NCBI GenBank assembly: GCA_012960475.1
Contig: DUBE01000007.1
Coordinates: 102,657 to 166,656, forward strand
Length of the DNA: 64,000 nt
DNA from: Planctomycetota bacterium
Lineage (GTDB): Bacteria; Planctomycetota; UBA1135; GCA-002686595
Reading direction: 5' to 3'
Positions 35,689-45,472 of the stretch are shown piece after piece. The stretch's first letter is position 1; each line of letters begins with the position of its first letter. The translations under genes and the position numbers were made by a program. A model generated the notes under the pieces. The model searched no databases. It saw only the letters and a list, made by a program, of their open reading frames with translations, and had not been told where the DNA came from.

Positions 35689-37073
35689 TGCATACGGTCT
35701 TGATTCTCATGGCCCTGATTCTCGCCGGGGCGGACACCCCCGACGAGGCCTTGGCCAAGGCCCAGGGCAAGGCACGCAAGTTGCAATTCAAGGCGGCACA
35801 AGTCGCCTACAGCCGTCTCGCACGGGCCCATCCGGACACCGCTGCCGGTCGTATCGCCGCAAGGCGCAGCCAGCCCAGCGCTTTCTTGGGTTGGGACTGG
35901 GTTCTGCACAACGGCGACCCGGCCAACCGCATAGATGTTGTGCTGATGGGCGAGGGGTATCAGGTAGACGAGATGAAAGGCTTTGTCAAACTCGCTGAAG
36001 ACGTGCCGGGATTCTTCGCCCGCAATCGTCTGCTTGGAGCCTACAGCACTTACTTCAATTTCTTGCGCACGGATTTGGTTAGCGCTGACAACGGCGTCGA
36101 CGGATTCGGCCGTGACTATGACACCGCCCTCAACGGCCGCACACTGAGTACCAATGCTGGTCATGTGGGCATCGACACCAAGGCCGCTTGGGATGTGTTG
36201 CGCGAGCTCCCGGAGCATGATGGCCAGGCCATCGTCTTTGTGCGCAACGGAGTCCTGGGCACTGGGGGCGGCGGAATCGCGACTATTGGCGGCAAGAGCA
36301 TCAAGACTGCGGTGCATGAGTTCGGCCACTCGTTTGGTGGTCTCGGGGACGAGTATGCCACCGAGACCCATAAGCGCGGAGCTCCCCGGCGCGGGAAGAA
36401 TGTGACCAACGAAGGGGATCCCAAGAAAGCTCCTTGGGCGCACTTCATCGAGGCCAAGGTTCGTGGCGTGGGGATGTATGAGGGCGCTTCGGGTCAGGTG
36501 CGCGGCGCTTGGAAGCCCACCTCCGGTGGCTGTGTGATGGAGTCCGGCGAGTTCTTCTGCCCGGTCTGCACTGAGGCGCTGATCCTGCGTATGTACTCGG
36601 TCCTGGATCCTATCGACGCCAGCAGTCCCCCTGCCCAGTCGCGCCAGTCCAGTGAGGAGTTGCTCCTGACCAAAGATGGCTTGGAGTTCATGGTGCAACC
36701 CTTGCGTCCCACGACCCATCGCCTGGATGTGAATTGGTATGTGTTGCCCGAGCACAACACTCCCCTGGGTGTTCCCAATCCCGATCGGGCAAGCGCTCGC
36801 CGCTACAACCGAAAGCACGCGGGAAGAACCCGCAAACCAGGCAGGCTGCCCTTGATGAAGACCAAGCCCTGGATCGCCCATCGCAGCGCCCGCACAGGCT
36901 CCAGTACCTTGAAGCTGAAGCCCTCCAAGCTGGATCCGGGCCGCTACCGGGTGATCTGTCGCGTCAGGGACAGCACCCAGCCACGGGGAGAGCGCAAGCC
37001 CATGGTGATCAAGGATCTAGACGGTTTGTTGGAGAGCGAACGCGCGTGGTGGGTGCGTGTGCCGGAGAAGTAA
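35688..37073 (+). CDS. Secreted M64-family metallopeptidase
   Basis: 461 residues from ATG 35688, which overlaps the upstream stop by one base. A signal peptide (HTVLILMALILAGA) precedes a short helical region and the peptidase domain. The zinc motif is HEFGHSFGGLGDEY (HExxH at 210-214, then the downstream Gly-Asp-Glu), as in the IgA-peptidase M64 family, preceded by RIDVVLMGEGYQ and VFVRNG. A Cys pair in FFCPVC and CVME likely forms a disulfide. The C-terminal ~150 residues form an Ig-like beta domain. It is coupled to the PVC haem protein, suggesting shared deployment outside the cell; the substrate is unknown. Confidence 0.9.
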   Translation: MHTVLILMALILAGADTPDEALAKAQGKARKLQFKAAQVAYSRLARAHPDTAAGRIAARRSQPSAFLGWDWVLHNGDPANRIDVVLMGEGYQVDEMKGFVKLAEDVPGFFARNRLLGAYSTYFNFLRTDLVSADNGVDGFGRDYDTALNGRTLSTNAGHVGIDTKAAWDVLRELPEHDGQAIVFVRNGVLGTGGGGIATIGGKSIKTAVHEFGHSFGGLGDEYATETHKRGAPRRGKNVTNEGDPKKAPWAHFIEAKVRGVGMYEGASGQVRGAWKPTSGGCVMESGEFFCPVCTEALILRMYSVLDPIDASSPPAQSRQSSEELLLTKDGLEFMVQPLRPTTHRLDVNWYVLPEHNTPLGVPNPDRASARRYNRKHAGRTRKPGRLPLMKTKPWIAHRSARTGSSTLKLKPSKLDPGRYRVICRVRDSTQPRGERKPMVIKDLDGLLESERAWWVRVPEK

Positions 37074-37091
37074 AGCAACGCCCTCTCCGGC
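37061..37091. terminator. Inverted repeat between convergent genes, possible terminator
   Basis: GCCGGAGA (37061-37068) and TCTCCGGC (37084-37091) form a perfect 8-base stem with a 15-base loop that includes the M64 stop codon. Neither side has a T-tract, so it is not a classic rho-independent terminator; it might still limit read-through between the two convergent genes. Confidence 0.35.
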
Positions 37092-37096
37092 GGGTC

Positions 37097-37873
37097 CTAT
37101 TCGGCAGTGATCGTCAAACCGCCCGATGCGCGCAGGTCCACACGATAGCGTCCCCCGGGCCGGGCCTCGATCCACGGGGCTTCCCCGTGCATGGCGCGTA
37201 CGCCTTTTTTGGCCGCCGCATCTGGATCGTTGGCATAGTTCCAAAAGCTGCTCCATAGTTCATCGAACCAAGGATCGATCGTGTCCCCTTGAGCATAGGG
37301 GTGAGGGCGCTGGCCTACCGCATCGATGGCAGTGCCCGCTTTAGCGGGGGTGTCTTCGCCGAACATCTTCTTGAAGATACAGACGCTCGTGCCGCGCAGG
37401 GCATCGCCTCCTTCCACAAAAGTGTCGTCGAATTTAATCACCAAGGATTCCAAGTAGACGCGAGTGCCTTGGACTGTGATCTCCTGGGGAGGGCCAAGGG
37501 GCTTGCCGCCTGCGTCCAATTCCACGAAGCGGACCCGGGTTAGAGTCTGCCCGGGATCGGCGGGGTCGGGTCCCTGTTCCAAGACTTCGATCAGGGCCGC
37601 TCGGTGGTTGACCTTGAGCAAGAGTCGGGCGGCTTCTGACTGCCTGCGCAGTTGTTCGCTCTTGGCCAGTTCAGTAGTCAGGGCGGTGATCTGGAGGGCA
37701 TAGTCCTGGAGATCCTGCTCAAGCGCTGCGATTCGCTCGTTTCGCTGCGCCAATTCGATCTCGGTGCCCTTGATTTCACTGCGCAAGAACAGGGTCCACC
37801 AGCTGGCGATGCTGGTCAGGGCAGCAAGGATGAGAATCAGGGCAATACGAGTGATTGTGGACAGGGGAAACAA
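37097..37873 (-). CDS. Membrane-anchored coiled-coil protein of unknown function
   Basis: About 258 residues. One N-terminal membrane helix (about 8-29, ITRIALILILAALTSIASWW), then a coiled coil (about 33-80, rich in E/L/Q/R with heptads such as ALEQDLQDYALQITALTTEL), then a C-terminal beta-rich domain with LTRVRFVELDAGGKPLGP and FKKMFGEDTPAKAG. The topology suggests a periplasmic scaffold or envelope protein. I do not recognise the family. The only start codons are unusual: TTG 37873, with GGAGG almost adjoining it, or a CTG three codons in. Convergent with the M64 gene and divergent from the DinB-like gene. Confidence 0.7.
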   Translation of the reverse strand: MFPLSTITRIALILILAALTSIASWWTLFLRSEIKGTEIELAQRNERIAALEQDLQDYALQITALTTELAKSEQLRRQSEAARLLLKVNHRAALIEVLEQGPDPADPGQTLTRVRFVELDAGGKPLGPPQEITVQGTRVYLESLVIKFDDTFVEGGDALRGTSVCIFKKMFGEDTPAKAGTAIDAVGQRPHPYAQGDTIDPWFDELWSSFWNYANDPDAAAKKGVRAMHGEAPWIEARPGGRYRVDLRASGGLTITAE

Positions 37874-38256
37874 CCTCCGGGTCCAAGATAGGCTCTGACA
37901 GTGTGGTCATCCACAACGGAATCACCGCAAGAACAGGAAGCCGGTCCGGACTCGGCTCTGGGCGTGTGCGTGGATGGCTGGCTTCCGGCGGCGGATGGAG
38001 GGGGAAGAGTCTGCCTGGCGATTCCATGGGAGTTGCTGACTCCAGGGCTCAGGGCGATGGGGTGTTGCAGTTTTTTCGAGAGGCTGGCAGGGGGACTCTT
38101 GCGCATCGAGAGAGTACGGGGGCCTCCTGAGCCCGGTGAGGGCGATTGCTGCCCATGAACAGGATGTTTGCGGCGTCGTGCCAGCAGCTAGTCTTCTGAG
38201 CACTGACAACTTTCCTCGGCAAGATCCCCCCCTCTCGGGCATCATGGTGCTCAGCA
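37874..38256. other. Intergenic region, no gene recognised
   Basis: About 380 bases between the divergent coiled-coil and DinB-like genes. An 85-codon frame at 37901-38158 is open, but its translation is Cys/Pro/Gly-rich without domain or signal features, and I do not believe it. A run of six T (38071-38076) has no stem before it. Promoters for both flanking genes should lie here but I cannot place them. Confidence 0.45.
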
Positions 38257-38769
38257 ATGAATCCCGACCTACTCATCGGGCGCTTGGGCGTTTTTGCGCC
38301 CTGCCTGCGCCAGCTCCTTGATGAGCTCGATCCACAGGATGCCCGTTGGCGTCCGCCGGACGGTGGATGGAGCATGCTCGAGATTGTCTGTCACCTGGTG
38401 GATGAAGAGCGCGAGGATTTTCGGGGACGCTTGGAGTTCGTGCTTGGTGGAAGTCAGGGCGAATTGGCTCCGATTGATCCCCTAGGATGGATTGAATCAC
38501 GGGGCTACAACGAACTGGACTTCAGTCGCAGCTTGGAACGCTTTTGCCTTGAGCGTCGGCGCACGGTTGCTTGGCTGCGCAGTCTCAAGCGGCCTGATTG
38601 GAAGGCTACGATCGAGCATCCCAAGCTAGGACCGATTTCTGCGGGTGACCTGTTGGCTTCCTTGGCCGCTCATGACGCTTTGCACATGCGGCAGATTTCG
38701 AGTCGTTTCCACGCCCTTGCGCTGCGTGATGCTCCCGGTTTCAGCGTGGCCTACGCTGGAGCATGGTAG
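38257..38769 (+). CDS. DinB-like (DinB_2) metal-dependent four-helix-bundle protein
   Basis: 170 residues. The fold is a four-helix bundle with the three conserved His: H46 in EIVCHLVDEE, and H139/H143 in AAHDALHMRQI, which bind a divalent metal in the DinB/YfiT superfamily. W-x-x-P-P-x-G-G-W-S at 31-40 is the typical helix-1/2 junction. Relatives act as bacillithiol or mycothiol S-transferases or are uncharacterised; a thiol-transferase role here is only inference. No signal peptide. The ATG at 38257 is the natural start and the 3' end is 22 bases from the convergent UnbV-type gene. Confidence 0.87.
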   Translation: MNPDLLIGRLGVFAPCLRQLLDELDPQDARWRPPDGGWSMLEIVCHLVDEEREDFRGRLEFVLGGSQGELAPIDPLGWIESRGYNELDFSRSLERFCLERRRTVAWLRSLKRPDWKATIEHPKLGPISAGDLLASLAAHDALHMRQISSRFHALALRDAPGFSVAYAGAW

Positions 38770-38791
38770 GCAGGGTTCTGGGCGCAGCTTC

Positions 38792-39856
38792 TCAATGGGG
38801 CGGCACTGTGCCGCGTATCACCCCGAGTAACTTGCCCTCTGCAGAGATCCGTAGGGTTGTGGGGATTGGCAGGCGCAGCAAGTCGATGTAGTTTTCTGGG
38901 GGGGCCGCCACATCGCGTGGTTCGGCACCCAAGTAGAAATCCGCCAAACCCGCGGCTCGCTTGGCGGCGATAGGAGCTGCTTGTGCGCGGTGCTGGGGTG
39001 GGTCCGTGCAGAGCAGCACAACCCGCAGGTCCGCTGACTTGTCGTGCTCCAACAACAGGGGCATTTCCTTGATGCAGGGCACGCAGCTCTTGCCCCACAG
39101 GTTGATCCAAAGCTCACCTCCGTCTGCTAGGGCAATCGGATCCAGAATTGCGAGTTCGCCCTGGGCGTCGAGCATCCCAAGAGCAGGCAAGGTGTCGCCC
39201 ATGCGCAGGAGCAAGCCCTTGGGCAGGGGATCGGGAAGGGGACGGGGCCTGGCAGCGAAGTTCGTTGCTTGGCCGCTGCCTTCAGTGAGCAGCACTCGTG
39301 AGTTTGCTTGGATTGTGCCGAAGTTCTCCTTCATGCCGCCGGGCCAGACGACTTGGACGGTGCCAGAATCTGCCGTGCCCAGGCCAAAGACCAATTCGGG
39401 AGCCTGGCAGGAAACGAAACCCGCGCCCCGGGTCAGGGGTTGAGCCACCGGGCCCTCGGGTCCATGGACGATGACCGTGGCACCGATTGCTTCATGCTGT
39501 CCACTGGTTGCGATGAGGCGCACCTTGATGAACTTGCCGCCCAGATTGTTGCGGTACAGGTGGTGGCGTTCGCGCTGGATCTCGTGCACGAAGAGGTCCA
39601 GGTCTCCGTCATCGTCCAGGTCAGCGCAAATCACGCCGCGTCCATCACCGGGGGAGTCGCAACCGGACAGGTCCGAGATGTCGGCGAAGGTGCCATCCCC
39701 CCTGTTGAGAAATAGCTTGTCGCGCTCATTGCCGCTGAAGCTGCGCCCTTCTGCAAAAATCTGGCTGTTATGCCGGTCCAGGAACCCCTCGTTGCCAACG
39801 GATTGCAGTTTGAATTCACCCTCGTTCGGGGTAGCACACACGGTCGACGCCACCAC
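38792..39856 (-). CDS. C-terminal part of FG-GAP/UnbV protein with thioredoxin-like domain, cut off by an in-frame TGA
   Basis: This part continues, in the same frame, the gene whose N-terminal part ends at the TGA 39877-39875; after the stop the frame reads STYWRHVVAS without a gap. It contains one more FG-GAP repeat (ADLDDDGDLDLFVHE), the UnbV/ASPIC domain (GKFIKVRLIATSGQHEAIGA, VVWPGGMKENF) and a C-terminal thioredoxin-like domain with GKSCVPCIKEMPLLLEHDK, where CVPC is the redox pair. On its own it has no signal peptide and its first codon is a mid-domain GTG, so independent translation would make a cytosolic fragment. It is most likely the tail of a pseudogene or of a gene with one miscalled base. 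Confidence 0.82.
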   Translation of the reverse strand: MVASTVCATPNEGEFKLQSVGNEGFLDRHNSQIFAEGRSFSGNERDKLFLNRGDGTFADISDLSGCDSPGDGRGVICADLDDDGDLDLFVHEIQRERHHLYRNNLGGKFIKVRLIATSGQHEAIGATVIVHGPEGPVAQPLTRGAGFVSCQAPELVFGLGTADSGTVQVVWPGGMKENFGTIQANSRVLLTEGSGQATNFAARPRPLPDPLPKGLLLRMGDTLPALGMLDAQGELAILDPIALADGGELWINLWGKSCVPCIKEMPLLLEHDKSADLRVVLLCTDPPQHRAQAAPIAAKRAAGLADFYLGAEPRDVAAPPENYIDLLRLPIPTTLRISAEGKLLGVIRGTVPPH

Positions 39857-39874
39857 GTGGCGCCAGTAGGTGCT

Positions 39875-41620
39875 TCATGTGTCGAACGCGAGGTTGCCGG
39901 TCACAAAGCCGTTGGTGCAGAAGATGTCGAGGCGGCCGTCGAGGTTCAAGTCGGCCAGGTTGGCGGACCACGCCCAGGAAGCTCCCACACCGCCCGCAGT
40001 CTTGGGAAGACGTTTGAGGGTGCCGTCTTCTTCTTGAAAGAAGATCGAGTTGCCTGCGGCCAGCTTGCGTAGAACCTGAAAGGTCTCCGGGTCGATGGAA
40101 TCTTCGAGGCGATCCAAAATGCGGTTGCCCGCAGTTGAGGACATGTTCGAGACATAGAGGTCGAGCCTACCGTCCTGATTCAGGTCGCCGAAGGACACTC
40201 CCATACCGTTGCCTCGGTCGGTTACCCCGCGGGCATCAGATTGCTGCTCGAAAGTACCGTCTCCAGCGTTGATCCAGAACTCGTTGTCTCCGTAATCGTT
40301 GGCCACATACAGGTCAGGATCTCCGTCGAGATCTATGTCCGCCGCCGCCGAGGCGTAGGACCACTTGCTGCCGGCCATGCCGAGTTTGGTGGCCACATCC
40401 TCGAAGCCTTTTCCCTCGCCCAGGTTGCGCAGCAGAGCGTTGGGATAGCCGTTGGTGGCTTGGAACCAGGAGTTGTTGTGCTCGCGTTCGACCATGCCGT
40501 AGCAGGAGAGGAAAATGTCCAGCCAGCCGTCGCCATCAAAGTCTAAGACCGTGGGAGAGTAGGCCACGAAGGGACTTCCGAGGCCCGCCAGTTCCGAGGC
40601 TTGGGTGAAATTGCCTGCGCCATCATTGGTGTAGAGGACGCAGTGATGGCCGCCTCGATCGTCTTCGAGGGCCCAGCCCACCTGGGCCACGAACAGATCC
40701 TGGTCGCCGTCGTTGTCAAAGTCGAAGAACACCGCGCCGGTGCCATCGTCCGGTTGATCCACGGCGCGCTGCACAGCCTCTTCTGTGTAGGTCCCGTCGG
40801 GTTGGGCGATATAAAGGAAATTGCGCTCGTCACTGGGCACGAACAGGTCCCAATCCCCGTCGCCATCCACGTCCCCGGCAGCAGCGCCATTGAAGTGGAA
40901 TGAGCGGTTCTGGTCAGACCCGAAGCGGGCAAAGGTGTGACCCACGCCGGCGGCGTTGGTGACTTCTACATAGGGGGCTTTGGAGAGAGTCTTGAAGTTG
41001 TAGGAGGTGAACTCAAGGCGGTCGATGACCCAATCGCCCACGCGCTTGACCCTTGCCCAACCCCAGGCGGCGAATGACTGCATGGTGCCGTCCGGCAGGA
41101 TCCCCGTCGCGTGCAAGTAGAGTCTGATGCGTCCCGAGGGGCGACCGCCCTGTTGGAACTCAGCGCCTTTGACTTTCCAGATGACGCTGCTCACCTGGCC
41201 CCACTTGCCAAAAGTCTCTTCCCAGGATGCGATCAGGCCGGTCTTGTCGACGATCGGCGCCTGGCTCACATCGAAGTCCCTGGAGACAACGCCCTGTAGT
41301 TGCGTCGTTTCGCTGGAGACCAGAAGGCCTGCGAAACCCATTCCCAGGAAGTCGTCGGCGAGCCAAGCCTTTGCGGCTTCAAAGTCCTGCTTGACCAGTA
41401 CTGCCGAGAACGAGAGCAGGCGGTCGGCGACCTCTTCGGTGCGGTCCTCCACCAACTCCAGGTCGGTCATGGGTTTGGAGGGTGCTGCGATGGGCGTGAA
41501 TTCCTGGTCCGCTTGCGCTTCAGGGGCAGGGTCAGCCTTGACCGGGTCTTCAGAGCCGCTGCAGCCGAGCAGCAGGAGTGCCGTGGCAGCGAGCAGGGGA
41601 AGGGGTTGGGGGTCTCGCAT
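39875..41620 (-). CDS. N-terminal part of FG-GAP repeat lipoprotein (UnbV/CRTAC1-like), ends at in-frame TGA
   Basis: 581 residues from ATG 41620, which begins a lipoprotein signal (LLAATALLLLGCSGS, Cys20). After a linker comes a SnoaL/NTF2-like alpha-beta segment (about 60-210), then FG-GAP/VCBS propeller repeats with Ca2+-binding loops of type D-x-D-x-D-G-D: DVDGDGDWDLFV, FDNDGDQDLFV, DFDGDGWLDIFL, DIDLDGDPDLYV, LNQDGRLDLYV, LNLDGRLDIFC. The propeller stops one repeat early at LAFDT-TGA and resumes in the same frame downstream, so the original gene was about 940 residues and ended in a thioredoxin-like domain. Such proteins are abundant on planctomycete cell surfaces. Confidence 0.88.
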   Translation of the reverse strand: MRDPQPLPLLAATALLLLGCSGSEDPVKADPAPEAQADQEFTPIAAPSKPMTDLELVEDRTEEVADRLLSFSAVLVKQDFEAAKAWLADDFLGMGFAGLLVSSETTQLQGVVSRDFDVSQAPIVDKTGLIASWEETFGKWGQVSSVIWKVKGAEFQQGGRPSGRIRLYLHATGILPDGTMQSFAAWGWARVKRVGDWVIDRLEFTSYNFKTLSKAPYVEVTNAAGVGHTFARFGSDQNRSFHFNGAAAGDVDGDGDWDLFVPSDERNFLYIAQPDGTYTEEAVQRAVDQPDDGTGAVFFDFDNDGDQDLFVAQVGWALEDDRGGHHCVLYTNDGAGNFTQASELAGLGSPFVAYSPTVLDFDGDGWLDIFLSCYGMVEREHNNSWFQATNGYPNALLRNLGEGKGFEDVATKLGMAGSKWSYASAAADIDLDGDPDLYVANDYGDNEFWINAGDGTFEQQSDARGVTDRGNGMGVSFGDLNQDGRLDLYVSNMSSTAGNRILDRLEDSIDPETFQVLRKLAAGNSIFFQEEDGTLKRLPKTAGGVGASWAWSANLADLNLDGRLDIFCTNGFVTGNLAFDT

Positions 41621-41755
41621 GGTAGGGGATGCCGCAGGATTGAATCCCAGTGGATCGTAACGGTCCAATCGGCCAAACCGTGCACAGAAGAGCAGGTCTA
41701 GAGCGAAGAATTCCGTCACCCAATGAGCTACGGAGGATCCGCGCAGGTTTGAGGA

Positions 41756-44700
41756 TTATTTTGAATCTGGTTCGTAGGCCAACGAAGGCGAGAGCCAGCG
41801 TTCGATTTCCGCTGTCGGCCGTTCCATACGAATAGCGTAGTCCTCTACTTGCTCCAGGGTGATCCGGCCAATACCAAAGTAGCGCGTCTCTGGATGAGGA
41901 AGGTAGATTCCACTGACCGAAGCGGCCGGGGCCATTGCCAGGCTCTCTGTGAGGGTGATGCCAATCGATGGGGCGTCGAGCAATTCGAAGAGCGTGGTCT
42001 TGGGCAAGTGATCCGGACAGGCGGGGTAGCCGAAGGCAGGGCGGATGCCGCGGTAGTTCTCATGGATCAGATCTTCGTTGGTGATGTCACCTGCATCCTG
42101 ATGACCGAAAGCTGCGCGGGCGGTCTGGTGCAAGCGTTCGGCGAAGGATTCCACCAGTCGGTCGGCCAAGGCTTTGCAGAGGATTGCGGAGTAGTCGTCG
42201 TGTTCGGCCTCGTATTTGGCGACCAGTTCCGCTACTCCGTGTCCGCAGGAGACCGCGAAAGCGCCCACATGGTCGACCCGTCCAGCATCCCGAGGAGCCA
42301 CGAAATCCGCCAGGCAGCGGTTCGGGCGATCGTCAGGGTGCATGGTCTGCTGGCGCAGCATGGGGAAGCGTGCGATTGCGTGGGCCAACTGATCATCATC
42401 GAAGAGCACGATATCATCACCCTCGCTGCAGGCAGGCCAGAAGCCATAGACTCCGCGGGGTTCAAGCAGTTTTCCCCTGATGATGTGCTGCAGCATCTCT
42501 TGCCCGTTGGCATAGAGTTCCCTGGCGGCCGCTCCTTGCTTGGGGTCGTCGAGGATGTCTGGGAACTTTCCCTTTAGCTCCCATGCGCTGAAGAAGAATG
42601 TCCAATCGATGGTCTGCGCAAGCTCTTCTAGCCCGATGCCCTGCACAATACGTCGCCCTGTGAACTCGGGGTGAACGAGATCTGTGGCTTGCCAGTCAAT
42701 CACAGTGCGCTTTGTTCGCGCCACTGCGAGGCTGTGTAGGGGTTTCTTCTGGCGGCTCTCGAAACTGCGGCGCAGTTTCTCCTGGGATGCCCGGTTTTTC
42801 TCGGCGAGTACGTCCCGTTTCTTCTTGTTCAGAAGGTCGCTGACCACGCCCACTGCCCGCGAGGCGTCATGTACGTGCACTACTGGCAGGGAGAAGCAGG
42901 GAGCGACCTTGACCGCCGTGTGCTGGGTGCTGGTTGTGGCGCCGCCGATCAGAAGAGGGATCTCAAAGCCCTCGCGTTCCATCTCCTTGGCCACATGCAC
43001 CATTTCGTCAAGAGAAGGGGTGATCAGGCCCGAAAGCCCGATCATATCGGCACCCTGTTCGACTGCCGTGCGTAGGATCTTTTCCGCGGGCACCATCACG
43101 CCGAGGTCGATCACCTCGTAGTTGTTGCACCCTAGAACCACTCCTACGATATTCTTGCCGATGTCGTGCACATCGCCCTTGACCGTGGCCATCACGATCT
43201 TGCCGCGGCTGCTGGCGTTGCCTTTTTCATCTGCCATGAATGGTTCAAGCCAGGCCACCGCCTTTTTCATGGCGCGCGCGCTCTTGACTACCTGGGGCAG
43301 GAACATCTTGCCCTCGCCAAACAGATCGCCCACGATACCCATGGCCGACATCAGGGGGCCTTCGATCACCTCCAAGGGTCGCTCGAACTTGAGGCGTGCC
43401 TCTTCTGTGTCCGCCTCGATGTGGTCCACAACCCCGTGGATCAGAGCGTACTCCAGCCTTTTTTCCACGCTGGTTTCGCGCCAGGTGAGATCCACTTCTC
43501 GCTTCTTGCCACTGCCACGCACGGTATCCGCGAACTCCACCATGCGCTCAGTGGCATCGGGTCGTCTTGCGAAGATGATGTCTTCCACATGTTCCAAGAG
43601 GTCCTTGGGAATGTCCTCGTAGACCACTAATTGGCCCGCGTTGACGATGCCCATGTCCATGCCAGCACGAATCGCGTGGTAGAGGAAAGCCGAGTGAATC
43701 GCTTCGCGCACAACATTGTTGCCGCGAAACGAGAAGGAGAGGTTGGAGACGCCGCCCGAAATGCGGACGCCGGGGCAGGTGCGTTTGATCTCGGTTGTGG
43801 CTTCGATGAAGTGAAGAGCGTAGCGGTCGTGTTCTTCGATGCCGGTGGCGATGGCCAGGACATTGGGATCGAAGATGATGTCCTCTGGTGGAAAGTCAGC
43901 TTCTTCGGTGAGCAGAGCATAGGCCCGCTGGCAGATTTCGATCTTGCGTTTGGCTGTGTCCGCTTGACCTTCTTCGTCGAAAGCCATGACCACAACGCCT
44001 GCTCCAAAACGCTGGATGACGCGCGCTTTGCTGAGGAAATCGGCCTCCCCTTCCTTGAGGGAGATCGAGTTGACGATTCCCTTGCCCTGCAGGCATTCGA
44101 GCCCTGACGCCAGTACAGTCCACTTTGAACTGTCTACCATGATCGGGATGCGCGCAATTTCAGGCTCGGTGGCGATTAGATTCAGGAAGGTGCGCATGCA
44201 GGCTTCAGAGTCCAAGAGGCCCTCGTCCATGTTCACATCCAGTACGTTTGCGCCTCCTCGGACCTGATCCAAGGCCACCTCAAGGGCGGTCTCAAAGTCC
44301 TCTTCTGTGATCAAGCGTCGGAAGCGAGCGGAACCCATCACGTTGGTGCGCTCACCAATTATGGTGAAGTTGCTCTCGGGAGTCAGGTGTAGGGCTTCGA
44401 GGCCGGTGAACACGGTTCTTGCAGAATCACGTCTTGTCGTAGGCTTCGGTCGCGGTTCGACTCCCTGCACGCCCTTGGCAATTGCAGCGATGTGGTCTGG
44501 TGTCGTGCCGCAGCAGCCGCCCACCAGGTTGGCGATGCCGCTGGTGGCGAACTCGCTCACCAGCCGCCCAGTATCGTTTGGTTTCTCGTCGTATTCTCCA
44601 AAGGCGTTGGGCAAGCCGGCGTTGGGATAGCTCGTGATCCAGGTGGGGGCGATGTTGGCCAGCTCTTGCACATAGGGCCGCATGTCCTTGGCGCCCAGGG

Positions 44701-45466
44701 AACAATTGACCCCGATGGAAAAAGGCTTCACGTGCTTGAGTGAGTGCCAGAAAGACTCCACGGTTTGGCCCGACAGGGTCCGTCCGGAGGCATCAGTGAT
44801 GGCCACCGAGAGCATGACCGGGACGCGGTAGCCCAGGTCGCTGAACAATTCTTCGCTGGCTACCAGAGCGGCCTTGGCGTTGAGCGAGTCAAAGACCGTT
44901 TCTATCAGGAACAGATCAGAGCCACCTTCAAGCAGGCCCTCGAGTTGCTCCCGGTAGGCACCCTTGAGGACCTCGAAGGTGATCGACCGGAAGGACGGAT
45001 CATTGACCTTCTCCGAGAGGGACAGGGTCTTGCTGGTAGGGCCCACCGCGCCCGCCACATAGCGCTGCATGTCGGGAGTCTTGGCATTCCAGATGTCCAC
45101 CGCGGCTCGGGCAGCTTGGGCCCCGGCAATGTTCAGTTCGCGTACCAGATTCTCGGTGCCATAGTCGCTCTGGGCCACGCTGGTGGCGCCAAAAGTGTTC
45201 GTGCCAACGATCTCGGCCCCCGCAGCAAGGAATCGGTCGTGGATCTCTTGGATGACATCGGCTCGCGTCACATTGAGCAACTCGTTGTTGCCCTTCAGGT
45301 TTACCGTCAAGTCGCCAAAACGATCTCCGCGAAAGTCTGCCTCTGTCAGAGAGTAGGACTGGATCATGGTGCCCATGGCACCATCCATGACCATCACCCT
45401 TTGCTCAAGAGTTCTGTTCAGGCTGGCACGAATCTGATCCGCTTGACTGGATTGGGGGCTGGTCAT
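41756..45466 (-). CDS. metH: Cobalamin-dependent methionine synthase, full length
   Basis: MetH methylates homocysteine with 5-methyltetrahydrofolate through a B12 cofactor. All four modules are present in 1236 residues: homocysteine domain with the zinc Cys triad (C255 in GVNCSLG, C318-C319 in [10 protein letters not shown]); pterin-binding domain ([16 protein letters not shown] from about 367); B12 cap and Rossmann domain with the base-off motif DVHDIG at 765-770; and the AdoMet reactivation domain ([12 protein letters not shown]). Length equals the E. coli enzyme. It starts six bases after the ArsR-methyltransferase gene and is almost certainly in its operon. I saw no cobalamin riboswitch upstream. 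Confidence 0.98.
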   Translation of the reverse strand: MTSPQSSQADQIRASLNRTLEQRVMVMDGAMGTMIQSYSLTEADFRGDRFGDLTVNLKGNNELLNVTRADVIQEIHDRFLAAGAEIVGTNTFGATSVAQSDYGTENLVRELNIAGAQAARAAVDIWNAKTPDMQRYVAGAVGPTSKTLSLSEKVNDPSFRSITFEVLKGAYREQLEGLLEGGSDLFLIETVFDSLNAKAALVASEELFSDLGYRVPVMLSVAITDASGRTLSGQTVESFWHSLKHVKPFSIGVNCSLGAKDMRPYVQELANIAPTWITSYPNAGLPNAFGEYDEKPNDTGRLVSEFATSGIANLVGGCCGTTPDHIAAIAKGVQGVEPRPKPTTRRDSARTVFTGLEALHLTPESNFTIIGERTNVMGSARFRRLITEEDFETALEVALDQVRGGANVLDVNMDEGLLDSEACMRTFLNLIATEPEIARIPIMVDSSKWTVLASGLECLQGKGIVNSISLKEGEADFLSKARVIQRFGAGVVVMAFDEEGQADTAKRKIEICQRAYALLTEEADFPPEDIIFDPNVLAIATGIEEHDRYALHFIEATTEIKRTCPGVRISGGVSNLSFSFRGNNVVREAIHSAFLYHAIRAGMDMGIVNAGQLVVYEDIPKDLLEHVEDIIFARRPDATERMVEFADTVRGSGKKREVDLTWRETSVEKRLEYALIHGVVDHIEADTEEARLKFERPLEVIEGPLMSAMGIVGDLFGEGKMFLPQVVKSARAMKKAVAWLEPFMADEKGNASSRGKIVMATVKGDVHDIGKNIVGVVLGCNNYEVIDLGVMVPAEKILRTAVEQGADMIGLSGLITPSLDEMVHVAKEMEREGFEIPLLIGGATTSTQHTAVKVAPCFSLPVVHVHDASRAVGVVSDLLNKKKRDVLAEKNRASQEKLRRSFESRQKKPLHSLAVARTKRTVIDWQATDLVHPEFTGRRIVQGIGLEELAQTIDWTFFFSAWELKGKFPDILDDPKQGAAARELYANGQEMLQHIIRGKLLEPRGVYGFWPACSEGDDIVLFDDDQLAHAIARFPMLRQQTMHPDDRPNRCLADFVAPRDAGRVDHVGAFAVSCGHGVAELVAKYEAEHDDYSAILCKALADRLVESFAERLHQTARAAFGHQDAGDITNEDLIHENYRGIRPAFGYPACPDHLPKTTLFELLDAPSIGITLTESLAMAPAASVSGIYLPHPETRYFGIGRITLEQVEDYAIRMERPTAEIERWLSPSLAYEPDSK

Positions 45467-45472
45467 GGGATG

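Noticed and set aside
37901..38158. 85-codon open frame in the coiled-coil/DinB intergenic region.
   Set aside because: Cys/Pro/Gly-rich translation with no domain, signal or membrane feature, and no ribosome site.
39875..39877. Selenocysteine insertion at the in-frame TGA.
   Set aside because: The site is inside an FG-GAP propeller with no redox role, and I see no obvious SECIS-like hairpin just downstream.
41690..41750. tRNA-like string on the minus strand (GTAGCTCATTGGGTGACGGA).
   Set aside because: The D-arm would need a GAGC partner that is absent, there is no TTCGAATC-type T-arm, and no acceptor stem pairs.
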